The notes under the pieces were generated by a model. The model saw nothing but the letters and a program-made list of their open reading frames with translations, had not been told where the DNA came from and did no database searches. 57,251 nt of DNA from Paludibacteraceae bacterium (GTDB taxonomy: Bacteria; Bacteroidota; Bacteroidia; Bacteroidales; Paludibacteraceae): the NCBI GenBank assembly GCA_905233935.1, contig CAJOFU010000012.1, forward strand, positions 1 to 57,251. The letters run 5' to 3'. This document shows, in pieces, positions 31,918-40,120 of the stretch (within the stretch, counting starts at the first letter, position 1; every line of letters begins with the position of its first letter). The translations under genes were made by a program, and so were the position numbers.

Positions 31918-33297
31918 ATGGAAAAAAATGTACAAGTCATATGGGCTCAGTGCCAACAGGTGTTGCGTGACAATCTCACGCCCACTGTGTATATGACTTG
32001 GTTTGCTCCTATTCAGGCGCTGAGTTTCGAAAACAACGTTCTTGTTCTACAGGTTAAGTCGCAGTTCATCGTCGAGTATATTGAGGAGAACTACCTCACG
32101 TTGCTGTCGAAGGTATTGTTCCGCATGTTTGGTCCGCAGACGAAACTGGAGTATCGCGTACAAATAGATTCGCGTACGGACGCGGGCGTGAATATACCTT
32201 CGGATGTATCACAGGCTCCTGTAGCTCCACCGGTACTGCTGCAGCAACCTGATCTGAAAGATGAGCCGGACTTCAACAGCCAGCTTAATACGTTTTATAC
32301 GTTTGAGACGTTTGTTCAGGGCGAGTCGAACAAGTTGGCGCGTACCGTGGCGCTGTCTGTTGCAGCACAACCCGGGCGAACGAGTTTCAACCCGTTGTTC
32401 ATCTATGGCGGAAGCGGAGTGGGCAAGACCCATCTCGCTAACGCTATCGGCAACGATGTGAAGCGACTGCTTCCGCAGAAGCGTGTGCTGTATGTTTCCG
32501 CCAACACCTTCCAGTTGCAATACCAGGACGCGGCAGCGCATAACCATATTCCTGACTTCTTGCTGTTCTATCAGACGATTGACGTACTGATTGTGGATGA
32601 TATACAATATATTGCGGGTAAGCGCGCGACGCAAGACACGTTCTTCCACATCTTCAACTACCTGCAGCAGTCCGGCAAGCAGATTGTGCTGACCTGCGAC
32701 AAGGCTCCGAAGGATCTTGATGGGCTTGAGGATCGTCTGCTCAGCCGCTTCAAGTGGGGTTTGGCAGCAGAGATGGTTAAGCCGGATTATGAACTGCGCA
32801 AGAATATTCTGCTCAACAAGATGCACCGCGACGGTGTGACGCTGTCGATGCCGATTGTGGAGTTCATCGCCAACAATGTGCGCGATAATGTTCGTGACTT
32901 GGAAGGTGTGCTGGCTGCCTTACTGGCTTACTCCACGCTGGCAGACAAGGAGATTGACATGGAACTGGCAGAGCAGGTGGTTGGCCGGATTGTGAAGATC
33001 AAACCTCGTGAGCGTAATATGTCGGATATCACCGACGCTGTGTGCGAGGAGTTCCTTGTATCGCCTGATGCATTGTTCTCGCAAAGTCGGCAGCGTGAGG
33101 TGGTTATAGCCCGTCAAGTGGCTATGTTCCTTGCCAAACGCTATACCGAACTCTCGGTGTCGGATATTGGCCGTTATATAGGCAACCGCACGCACGCAAC
33201 CGTTGTGCATGCACTGGATGTGCTGAATACGATGTTGCAGAACGATGTTGTGCTAGGGCAGCGTGTGCGTCATATCGAAAACCAATTAGCAAGTTGA
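31918..33297 (+). CDS. dnaA: Chromosomal replication initiator DnaA
   Basis: The start at 31918 (MEKNVQVIWAQCQQVLRDNL) lies 43 bases past the -7 box and gives a normal 459-residue DnaA. Domain I covers about 1-80 and a short linker 85-120. The AAA+ domain starts at NTFYTFETFVQGESNKLA; Walker A is YGGSGVGKTH near residue 163 and Walker B is VLIVDDIQYIAG. Domain IV ends with the DnaA-box reader VSDIGRYIGNRTHATVVHAL. It binds DnaA boxes and opens the origin. No cluster of TTATCCACA boxes is seen near the gene, so the origin is probably not within this gap. Confidence 0.96.
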   Translation: MEKNVQVIWAQCQQVLRDNLTPTVYMTWFAPIQALSFENNVLVLQVKSQFIVEYIEENYLTLLSKVLFRMFGPQTKLEYRVQIDSRTDAGVNIPSDVSQAPVAPPVLLQQPDLKDEPDFNSQLNTFYTFETFVQGESNKLARTVALSVAAQPGRTSFNPLFIYGGSGVGKTHLANAIGNDVKRLLPQKRVLYVSANTFQLQYQDAAAHNHIPDFLLFYQTIDVLIVDDIQYIAGKRATQDTFFHIFNYLQQSGKQIVLTCDKAPKDLDGLEDRLLSRFKWGLAAEMVKPDYELRKNILLNKMHRDGVTLSMPIVEFIANNVRDNVRDLEGVLAALLAYSTLADKEIDMELAEQVVGRIVKIKPRERNMSDITDAVCEEFLVSPDALFSQSRQREVVIARQVAMFLAKRYTELSVSDIGRYIGNRTHATVVHALDVLNTMLQNDVVLGQRVRHIENQLAS

Positions 33298-33300
33298 TTT

Positions 33301-33771
33301 ATGTCTTCCGCTGATGTAGAGAGTCGCGTGCTACGTGCACGCGAATTGTTTATGAGCGGTTACAACTGCTCGCAATCGGTGTTTATGGCACTATCTGATT
33401 TGTACGGGATCCCCGGACAACAGGCTGCGCGTTTGTCGGCTTCGTTCGGCGGTGGAGTAGGGCGGCTCAGGGAGATGTGCGGAGCCTGTTCGGCGATGGC
33501 GTTGCTTGAGGGCTTGGAGTCCGGCGCAACGGACGCTGCGGATAAAGAGGGCAAACAGGCTAACTACAAGAACGTGCAGTTGCTCGTGCATCGCTTTGCC
33601 GAGCAGAACGGTTCGTATATCTGCCGTGAATTGCTGCAACTGCGCAAAGATGCGCCGACACCGCCTGTGCCTGACGAGCGCACGGCGGAGTATTACCGCC
33701 AACGCCCCTGCCTAAGGATGGTGGAAACAGCCACGCGGATATATTGCGAACGCTATAACAATAAAGGATAA
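33301..33771 (+). CDS. C-GCAxxG-C-C family protein
   Basis: This 156-residue protein has the family marks in order: RELFMSGYNCSQSVFMALSD (first Cys), SASFGGGVGRLREMCGACSA (the central GGG and CGAC), and PCLRMVETATRIYCER near the end, with a further Cys in SYICRELLQL. The conserved Cys residues suggest metal or cofactor binding, and the family is often near redox or transport genes, but its role is not established. It begins 3 bases after dnaA, so it should be co-transcribed with it. A strong terminator follows at 33792. Confidence 0.9.
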   Translation: MSSADVESRVLRARELFMSGYNCSQSVFMALSDLYGIPGQQAARLSASFGGGVGRLREMCGACSAMALLEGLESGATDAADKEGKQANYKNVQLLVHRFAEQNGSYICRELLQLRKDAPTPPVPDERTAEYYRQRPCLRMVETATRIYCERYNNKG

Positions 33772-33791
33772 GTTGCTAATATGATACGAAT

Positions 33792-33820
33792 AAAGGCTAA
33801 CCATTGCGGTTAGCCTTTTT
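33792..33820. terminator. Bidirectional terminator between C-GCAxxG-C-C gene and tRNAs
   Basis: AAAGGCTAACC (33792-33802) pairs perfectly with GGTTAGCCTTT (33808-33818), loop of five, with a T-run on the plus strand. It separates the dnaA unit from the minus-strand tRNAs. Confidence 0.85.
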
Positions 33821-33826
33821 CTGCTG

Positions 33827-33899
33827 TGTCCCCCGAGGGACTCGAACCCTCGACCCACTGATTAAGAGTCAGTTGCTCTACCAACTGAGCTAGGGAGAC
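33827..33899 (-). tRNA. tRNA-Lys (anticodon CTT)
   Basis: On the minus strand the acceptor arm GTCTCCC pairs with GGGGGAC and has discriminator A. The D arm is AGCTCAGTTGGTAGAGC, the anticodon stem ACTGA/TCAGT encloses CTCTTAA, and the T arm is CGAGGGTTCGAACCCTCG. The anticodon CTT reads AAG (Lys). No CCA is encoded. Confidence 0.93.
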
Positions 33900-33931
33900 T
33901 TGTGCTTGCGAGCAACAAAATTTGTTGGTTG

Positions 33932-34003
33932 TAGTGCTACGGGGAATCGAACCCCGGTTTAAAGATTGAGAATCTTTTGTCCTAACCGCTAGACGATAGC
34001 ACC
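33932..34003 (-). tRNA. tRNA-Glu (anticodon CTC)
   Basis: On the minus strand GGTGCTA faces TAGCACT (first pair G-T), with D arm CGTCTAGCGGTTAGGAC, anticodon stem AAAGA/TCTTT around TTCTCAA, and T arm CCGGGGTTCGATTCCCCG. The anticodon CTC reads GAG (Glu). No CCA is encoded. It is the first of the two tRNAs in transcript order. Confidence 0.9.
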
Positions 34004-34078
34004 AGGTCATTATCACATTTTCGCATTTACCATTTGGTCATTTGTTATTGCCAGTCGGTTTTTCGCGAAAAGCGGATG

Positions 34079-34110
34079 CAAAGGTACGACAAATATTTCA
34101 AATATGCAAG
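34079..34110 (-). promoter_or_regulatory. Promoter of the tRNA-Glu/tRNA-Lys pair
   Basis: On the minus strand CTTG (34110-34107) and TACCTTTG (34086-34079), gap 20; tRNA-Glu begins 75 bases downstream. Bases 34111-34176 hold no gene. Confidence 0.6.
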
Positions 34111-34176
34111 TTTTTATGCGAAATATCCCATAAAATACATTATTTTTTGCTTTTTTTTCAATTTTCACCTTACAAA

Positions 34177-34208
34177 TTTGCATAATTCAAATATTTTTTG
34201 TATCTTTG
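34177..34208 (+). promoter_or_regulatory. Promoter of nadE
   Basis: TTTG at 34177-34180 and TATCTTTG at 34201-34208, gap 20. A structured leader follows. Confidence 0.75.
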
Positions 34209-34214
34209 TAGTCG

Positions 34215-34318
34215 CCTTCGGCAAATCATGCTTTCGGATGCCGCTTTGCGTCATAAAGCGTATGATTGCCTCGGCTCTCCCCAAAACAACGTTGCCGTTC
34301 TTTTGGGGACCCCACATC
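34215..34318 (+). promoter_or_regulatory. Structured 5' leader of nadE
   Basis: The leader forms GGCAAATCAT (34220-34229) with ATGATTGCC (34262-34270), with CGCTTT/AAAGCG (34242-34247 with 34255-34260) nested inside. A second stem follows, CCCCAAAA (34279-34286) with TTTTGGGG (34301-34308), then ACCCCA. It could be a regulatory RNA or a protein-binding site. It shares GCGTCATAAAG and GGGGACCCCA with the repeats at 2886 and 3889. No known NAD-sensing riboswitch is recognised. Confidence 0.4.
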
Positions 34319-34348
34319 GTATAAAGAGTAAAAACATTATTGAATACT

Positions 34349-36260
34349 ATGGATACGAATCTTGGATTTGTTCGTGTGGCGGCAGCAGTGCCGTTGCTGC
34401 GGGTTGGTGACTGTGCGTACAATGCGCAGCAAACCAAACAACTGATCTCCGAGGCGCTGGACGAAGGCGTGGAGATTGTCTGCTTCCCGGAGTTGGGGCT
34501 GACGGGTTACACCTGCGCAGACTTGTTCTTTACCAACGCCTTGCAGCAGAATGCCATGGCTGCGCTCAAAGATGTGTGCGAGTTCACACGCGGCAAATCA
34601 ATCATTGTGCTGGTCGGCGCGCCGCTGAAGACGGACAACGACCTGTACAACTGTGCGTTTGTCATCACCGACGGCGAGATCATCGGCGTTGTGCCGAAGA
34701 CCAACCTGCCCAACACCGGCGAGTTCTATGAGAAACGCTGGTTTGCAGCCGGGCGCGAGACGGTTGAGCAACTGCCCGACGGCGTTCACCCGCGTATTCC
34801 TACTGTCGAACTCTGGCAGGGCGACGTGCCGTTTGGTGTCGATCTGTTGTTCCTGACGAGGAATTACTCGTTTGGCGTGGAGATATGTGAGGATCTGTGG
34901 AGTCCCTTGCCGCCATCCACGCAGTTGGCAATACAGGGTGCAGAACTGATCTTCAACCTGTCGAGTTCGAACTGCATCGTCGGTAAGCACGCGTTCCGTC
35001 GGCAGATGTTGGCGCAGCAGAGCCAGCGTGTGCATTGCGGCTACGTCTATACTTCTTCCGGTGTGGGTGAGAGCACGACAGATGTTGTGTTCTCCGGCTC
35101 GACGTATATCGCTGAGAACGGCAAACTCATCGCCGAAGGCGAACGCTTCCAACGTGAGTCATCGCTCACCATCAGCGAGATTGACGTTGAGCGTCTACGC
35201 ACCGACCGTGAACGGAACACGAACTTTACGAAAGATAGAATAGGTCACTATCGTAAGATCAATGTCGCGCCTATCGAGAACGCCGAGGGGTACGCCGAAC
35301 CGTTGCACCGTACGTTCAATCCCACGCCGTTCTTGCCATCGAAGGAGAACGAGGATGCCTACTGCATGGATGTGCTCTCTATCCAGACATCGGCTTTGGC
35401 TCGTCGATGGGAACATACACATGCACAATCGCTCGTTGTGGGAATCAGTGGCGGCTTAGATTCTACACTTGCGCTCATCGTGGCTGTGCAGACGGCGGAT
35501 ATGCTCGGTTATGCGCGTAACCGCATACTCGGCATCACTATGCCGGGCTTCGGCACCACGAACCGCACGTACCGCAATGCTATCGATCTGATGAACGAGC
35601 TGGGCGTTCCGCGATGTCGTCACCCAACACCTGCATGACATCGACCACGATATGTCCAACCATGACATTACCTACGAGAACGCACAGGCACGTGTGCGCA
35701 CGCTCATCCTCATGGATATGGCGAACAAGTACAACGGTCTGGTGGTCGGCACGGGCGATCTGAGCGAACTCGCGCTGGGCTGGGCAACCTACGCCGGTGA
35801 TCACATCTCCATGTACGGCGTGAATGCCGGAATACCCAAGACCCTCGTCCGTTATATGGTCGGTTATGCGGCGCGGAACCTGTTCGGCGACCGCGTACGT
35901 TCGATTCTCGATGATGTGATCTCTACGCCCGTTTCGCCCGAACTGTTGCCAGCTAATGAGAACGGCGAGATAGCCCAGATAACCGAGGACAAAGTGGGTC
36001 CGTACGAGTTGCATGACTTCTTTGTGTATTATTTCCTCCGCTACGGATTTACGCGCGAGAAGATTGCGTATATGGCGCGCTACGCCTTTGAGCAGCGCTA
36101 TGACGATGCTACCATCAAGAAATGGCTGGATGTGTTTATGAAGCGCTTCTTCCAACAACAGTTCAAGCGTTCGTGTCTGCCTGATGGCCCGAAGGTCGTC
36201 AGCGTCAGCCTCTCGCCTCGCGGTGACTTGCGTATGCCGAGCGATGTGAATGAATTTTAG
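34349..36260 (+). pseudogene. nadE: NAD synthetase NadE (glutamine-hydrolysing), frameshifted
   Basis: The N-terminal nitrilase-like glutaminase domain (FPELGLTGYTCADLFF with its Glu, later VEICEDLWSPLPP and the Cys in LSSSNCIVGKHAFR) and the start of the synthetase domain (VVGISGGLDSTLALIVAVQT) are in one frame to 35638. The rest of the synthetase domain ([35 protein letters not shown]) is in another frame to 36260. The frame changes within about 35604-35616, near LGV, and by comparison with the usual NadE pattern a few residues are also missing there. NadE makes NAD+ from deamido-NAD+ and glutamine and is usually essential. This is either a real lesion or a sequence error. The ATG at 34349 is preferred to a TTG at 34340. 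Confidence 0.85.
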
Positions 36261-36329
36261 AAGTCAGAAATCAGAAATAAAAAATCTGACATCTGATATC
36301 TGACATCTGATATCCAAAAATAATTGCAA

Positions 36330-37304
36330 ATGACAAATATACCTAATACATTCGGCTTGGATGTTAAAGCCAAGATCCTCGCCGAGTACCATAGCATTGA
36401 TGAGTTGCGCGCCTTGCTTGAGCAGTACAAGGGCGAGCGCATCTTGCACATCGGTGCTGGCAGTAACCTGCTGTTCACCCGTGATTTCGACGGCGTTATT
36501 CTGCACTCCGCTATGCGCCGTGCACGTTCCACGAAGGAAGATGCTGAGCACGTGTGGATCGAAGCCGAGAACGGGCTGGTGCTCGATGACCTTATTGCCC
36601 AACTATGCGACATGGGGCTTTCCGGCATGGAGAATCTGAGTTATATCCCGGGCGAGGTCGGCGCGTCGGCTGTGCAGAACGTCGGTGCGTACGGTGTGGA
36701 AGCCAAGGATGTTATTACCGAGGTGCGGGCAATTGACATGTCCGATGGCAGCGAGCGCACATTCACCAACGCCGAGTGCCGTTACGGCTACCGCGACAGC
36801 ATCTTCAAGAACGAACTCCGCGGCAAGTATATCATCACCCACGTCACCTATTGCATCAACAAGACGTTCGATCCCAAACTTGATTACGGCAACTTGCGCG
36901 GTGAGGTAGGGGAGAACCCCACGCCAAGCGATGTGCGCGAGGCGGTTATCCGTATCCGTCGTCAGAAACTCCCCGAGGTAGGCGAACTCGGTTCAGCCGG
37001 TTCGTTCTTTAAGAACCCTATTGTTCCTCGCGAGGTCTATGAATCCATTGCCGCGAACTACGACCGCGTACCGCATTTCGAGCAAGACGGTGGCATCAAG
37101 ATCCCTGCTGCCTGGCTCATCGAGCAATGTGGCTGGAAAGGCAAAACGCTGGGCGGAGCGCAGTGTTACTCCAAGCAACCGCTCGTCCTCGTCAACGCCA
37201 ACAACGCCATACCCGATGACATCATCAATCTTGCCGCAGCCATCTGCGCCGATGTCAAACAGCGTTTCGACATCACTATCTCCCCGGAGGTAAACTATAT
37301 ATAA
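36330..37304 (+). CDS. murB: UDP-N-acetylenolpyruvoylglucosamine reductase MurB
   Basis: The ATG at 36330 gives a 324-residue type I MurB; an upstream TTG would add two residues. FAD-binding marks are ILHIGAGSNLLFT (residues 47-59 or so), LSYIPGEVGASAVQNVGAYG and the substrate-domain YGYRDSIFKNE. GSAGSFFKNP carries the Ser that protonates the product, and the C-terminal Glu is in DITISPEVNYI. It reduces the enolpyruvyl group to lactyl in peptidoglycan synthesis. A TCAGAA repeat (36260-36313) fills the gap after nadE. murA follows 33 bases downstream. Confidence 0.95.
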   Translation: MTNIPNTFGLDVKAKILAEYHSIDELRALLEQYKGERILHIGAGSNLLFTRDFDGVILHSAMRRARSTKEDAEHVWIEAENGLVLDDLIAQLCDMGLSGMENLSYIPGEVGASAVQNVGAYGVEAKDVITEVRAIDMSDGSERTFTNAECRYGYRDSIFKNELRGKYIITHVTYCINKTFDPKLDYGNLRGEVGENPTPSDVREAVIRIRRQKLPEVGELGSAGSFFKNPIVPREVYESIAANYDRVPHFEQDGGIKIPAAWLIEQCGWKGKTLGGAQCYSKQPLVLVNANNAIPDDIINLAAAICADVKQRFDITISPEVNYI

Positions 37305-37337
37305 CTTTCAACTCTCAACTTTCAACACTCAACAAAT

Positions 37338-38645
37338 ATGGCATCATTTATAGTAGAAGGAGGACACAAACTCCACGGATCAATCACACCCCAGGGCGCA
37401 AAGAACGAGGCATTACAGGTGCTGTGCGCCGTATTGCTGACCAAGGAAACGGTAATTATCAGCAACCTGCCGAACATCCTTGACGTGAATAACCTCATAG
37501 ACCTATTGTCGTCCATCGGCGTGAAGGTTGAAAAACAGGCAAAAGGGCGCTATGCTTTTACAGCTGCTGAACTCGACACCGAGTATCTGCGCAGTGCGGA
37601 TTTCCTAAAGAAGTGCAACAAACTCCGCGGTTCGGTGATGTTGATTGGACCGCTGTTGGCGCGTTTGGGCGAAGTGACCTACGCCAAACCCGGTGGAGAC
37701 AAGATCGGTCGCCGTCGTCTGGATACCCATTTCCAAGGAATGCTCAACCTCGGCGCGACGTTCACTTACGACCAGAAATTGCTGGCATATCGCTTTAGCG
37801 GCAAGCACATGAAAGGCAGTTACATGCTTTTGGACGAAGCGTCTGTCACCGGTACAGCGAACATCATCATGGCGGCTGTGCTTGCTGAAGGCACAACCAC
37901 AATCTACAACGCAGCTTGTGAGCCGTACTTGCAGCAGCTCAGCAAGATGCTCAACAATATGGGTGCCAAGATCAGCGGTGTAGGCAGTAATCTGCTTACC
38001 ATCGAAGGCGTAAGCGAACTCCACGGCGCCGAACACACACTACTGCCGGATATGATTGAGGTCGGTTCGTTCATCGGCATGGCGGCAATCACCGGCTCGG
38101 AGTTGCGTATCTGCAAGGTCGGTTACCGTGATCTCGGTATCATCCCCGATGCCTTCCGTCGCTTGGGTATCCGCATCGACGTGGATGGCGATGATATTGT
38201 TATCCCCGCACAGGAGCACTACCAGATTGAATCGTTCCTTGACGGCTCTATTCTTACTGTAGCCGACGCGCCGTGGCCGGGACTGACACCGGACTTGCTC
38301 TCCGTCATCCTTGTGGTTGCTACGCAGGCACGAGGCTCGGTACTGATTCATCAGAAGATGTTCGAGAGCCGTCTGTTCTTCGTGGACAAACTGATTGATA
38401 TGGGTGCGCAGATTATCCTTTGCGACCCGCACCGTGCAGTGGTTATCGGTCACGATCACACGCGCCAACTCAAGCACCACACCATGACCTCGCCGGATAT
38501 CCGTGCGGGTATAGCGATGCTGATTGCCGCTATGTCTGCGGATGGCACGTCGCGTATAGACCACATTGACCAGATCGACCGCGGCTACGAGGACATCGAA
38601 TACCGCCTCAATGCCATCGGCGCCCGCATCACTCGTGCCGACTGA
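37338..38645 (+). CDS. murA: UDP-N-acetylglucosamine 1-carboxyvinyltransferase MurA
   Basis: This 435-residue EPSP-synthase fold protein starts MASFIVEGGHKLHGSITPQG, with GAKNEALQVLCAVLLT giving the conserved Lys-Asn pair. The loop that normally carries the PEP-binding Cys is around LARLGEVTYAKPGGDKIGRR; the Cys position appears to hold another residue (Lys in YAKPGGDKIG; Asp is the known fosfomycin-resistant form elsewhere), so fosfomycin insensitivity is possible but should be tested by alignment. The end TSRIDHIDQIDRGYEDIEYR is typical. It carries out the first committed step of peptidoglycan synthesis. murB is directly upstream, so two consecutive steps are paired. It is convergent with glyA. 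Confidence 0.93.
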   Translation: MASFIVEGGHKLHGSITPQGAKNEALQVLCAVLLTKETVIISNLPNILDVNNLIDLLSSIGVKVEKQAKGRYAFTAAELDTEYLRSADFLKKCNKLRGSVMLIGPLLARLGEVTYAKPGGDKIGRRRLDTHFQGMLNLGATFTYDQKLLAYRFSGKHMKGSYMLLDEASVTGTANIIMAAVLAEGTTTIYNAACEPYLQQLSKMLNNMGAKISGVGSNLLTIEGVSELHGAEHTLLPDMIEVGSFIGMAAITGSELRICKVGYRDLGIIPDAFRRLGIRIDVDGDDIVIPAQEHYQIESFLDGSILTVADAPWPGLTPDLLSVILVVATQARGSVLIHQKMFESRLFFVDKLIDMGAQIILCDPHRAVVIGHDHTRQLKHHTMTSPDIRAGIAMLIAAMSADGTSRIDHIDQIDRGYEDIEYRLNAIGARITRAD

Positions 38646-38702
38646 TCTTTTCTCTATTCATTTTGCATTTGCTATTGGTGCAGTTTTTATCGGTTTGGGT
38701 AT

Positions 38703-38731
38703 AAAAAATCCGCCTCCCATAGAGGCGGATT
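38703..38731 (-). terminator. Terminator of glyA
   Basis: AATCCGCCTC (38707-38716) pairs with GAGGCGGATT (38722-38731); on the minus strand it is followed by six T. It lies 16 bases past the glyA stop. Confidence 0.85.
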
Positions 38732-38746
38732 AGTTTGATTAACTTC

Positions 38747-40024
38747 TTACCACGCGAAGAGCGGATAGTTGATCATTTCGGCATTGACCTCCTTGCGTAC
38801 GGCGGCGATGACCTGCTCGTTGTCTGGGTCACGGAGTACGCGGTCAATGAGTTCGACGATCCACGGCATTTTGTCTTCCTTGAGTCCGCGTGTGGTGATA
38901 GCCGGTGTGCCGAAGCGCAGACCTGATGTCTGGAACGCCGAGCGCGAATCGAAGGGTACCATGTTCTTGTTGGTCGTGAGATCAGCTGCTACGAGTGCCT
39001 GTTCTGCTTTCTTACCAGTGAGGTCGGGGTACTTCGTCCTGAGATCAACAAGCATAGAGTGGTTGTCCGTGCCGCCGCTGATGACCTTGTATCCTTTATC
39101 CACAAACGCCTGTGCCATGACTACAGCATTGCGCTTGACTTGCTGCTGGTAGGTCTTGAACTCCGGCTGTAGCGCCTCACCAAACGCAACGGCTTTGGCA
39201 GCAATGACGTGCTCGAGTGGTCCGCCTTGTGTGCCCGGGAAGACAGCCGAGTCGAGTAGGGCGGACATCATTCGGATTTCGCCTTTCGGAGTAGTTTTAC
39301 CCCACGGGTTGGGGAAGTCCTGCCCCATAAGGATGATACCTCCACGCGGGCCACGAAGCGTCTTGTGGGTGGTAGAGGTGACGATGTGTGCATATTGGAG
39401 CGGGTTCTTTAACAGACCTGCAGCAATGAGTCCGGCGGGGTGCGCCATATCGACCATAAAGATTGCACCTATCTCGTCGGCAACCTGGCGGATTCGTTCG
39501 TAATCCCACTCACGGCTATATGCAGAGGCGCCGGCAATGATGAGTTTAGGTTTGTGCTCACGCGCTTTGCGCTCAAGGTCGTCGTAATCGACGAGACCGG
39601 TTGCCTCGTTGAGGTCGTAGCCTATGGCATTGAAAACCAAGCCGGAGAAGTTCACTGCTGAGCCGTGGCTGAGATGTCCGCCGTGGCTGAGGTTGAGTCC
39701 CATGAATGTGTCGCCGGGCTTGAGACACGCCATAAATACCGCCATGTTCGCTTGTGCGCCGGAGTGGGGTTGCACGTTGACGTAGGCAGCATTATATAAT
39801 TGTTTAAGGCGCGTACGCGCGAGCTCTTCCACTTCGTCAACCACCTCGCAGCCACCGTAGTAACGGTGTGCGGGATAGCCCTCAGCGTACTTGTTGGTCA
39901 GTACACTGCCCATGGCTTGCAGCACTTGGTCGGAAACGTAGTTTTCACTGGCAATGAGTTCGATGCCTTTAGTTTGACGCTCCCGCTCGCGGCGGATAAG
40001 GTCGAAAATTTGGGTGTCTTTCAT
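38747..40024 (-). CDS. glyA: Serine hydroxymethyltransferase GlyA
   Basis: This 425-residue PLP enzyme starts [20 protein letters not shown] and has [40 protein letters not shown] and the PLP lysine in [16 protein letters not shown] (Lys near residue 231). All core marks are present, and the length is normal. It converts serine and tetrahydrofolate into glycine and methylene-tetrahydrofolate, supplying one-carbon units. The start fits the promoter at 40056-40087, 32 bases upstream. It is a single-gene unit ended by its own terminator. Confidence 0.97.
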   Translation of the reverse strand: MKDTQIFDLIRRERERQTKGIELIASENYVSDQVLQAMGSVLTNKYAEGYPAHRYYGGCEVVDEVEELARTRLKQLYNAAYVNVQPHSGAQANMAVFMACLKPGDTFMGLNLSHGGHLSHGSAVNFSGLVFNAIGYDLNEATGLVDYDDLERKAREHKPKLIIAGASAYSREWDYERIRQVADEIGAIFMVDMAHPAGLIAAGLLKNPLQYAHIVTSTTHKTLRGPRGGIILMGQDFPNPWGKTTPKGEIRMMSALLDSAVFPGTQGGPLEHVIAAKAVAFGEALQPEFKTYQQQVKRNAVVMAQAFVDKGYKVISGGTDNHSMLVDLRTKYPDLTGKKAEQALVAADLTTNKNMVPFDSRSAFQTSGLRFGTPAITTRGLKEDKMPWIVELIDRVLRDPDNEQVIAAVRKEVNAEMINYPLFAW

Positions 40025-40055
40025 ATTTCAAATTTCAAATTTAAAAAATTCGGTA

Positions 40056-40087
40056 CAAAGTTACGATTTTTTTTGGATATTTGCAAA
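40056..40087 (-). promoter_or_regulatory. Promoter of glyA
   Basis: On the minus strand TTTG (40087-40084) and TAACTTTG (40063-40056), gap 20. It overlaps the divergent promoter at 40072-40103 by 16 bases. Confidence 0.8.
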
Positions 40088-40103
40088 TATTTTCGTAAAT
40101 TTG
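40072..40103 (+). promoter_or_regulatory. Promoter of the EamA transporter gene
   Basis: TTTG at 40072-40075 and TAAATTTG at 40096-40103, gap 20. The two divergent promoters share DNA, so simultaneous use by two polymerases is unlikely. Confidence 0.7.
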
Positions 40104-40120
40104 TGCGAATTTTTTTGAAT

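Noticed and set aside
34349..36260. Programmed frameshift in nadE
   Set aside because: No slippery heptamer with a downstream pseudoknot at 35604-35616, and residues also seem to be missing, which recoding would not explain.
39800..40120. Long N-terminal extension of the EamA transporter
   Set aside because: It overlaps glyA and both promoters; the start at 40121 gives a normal EamA protein.
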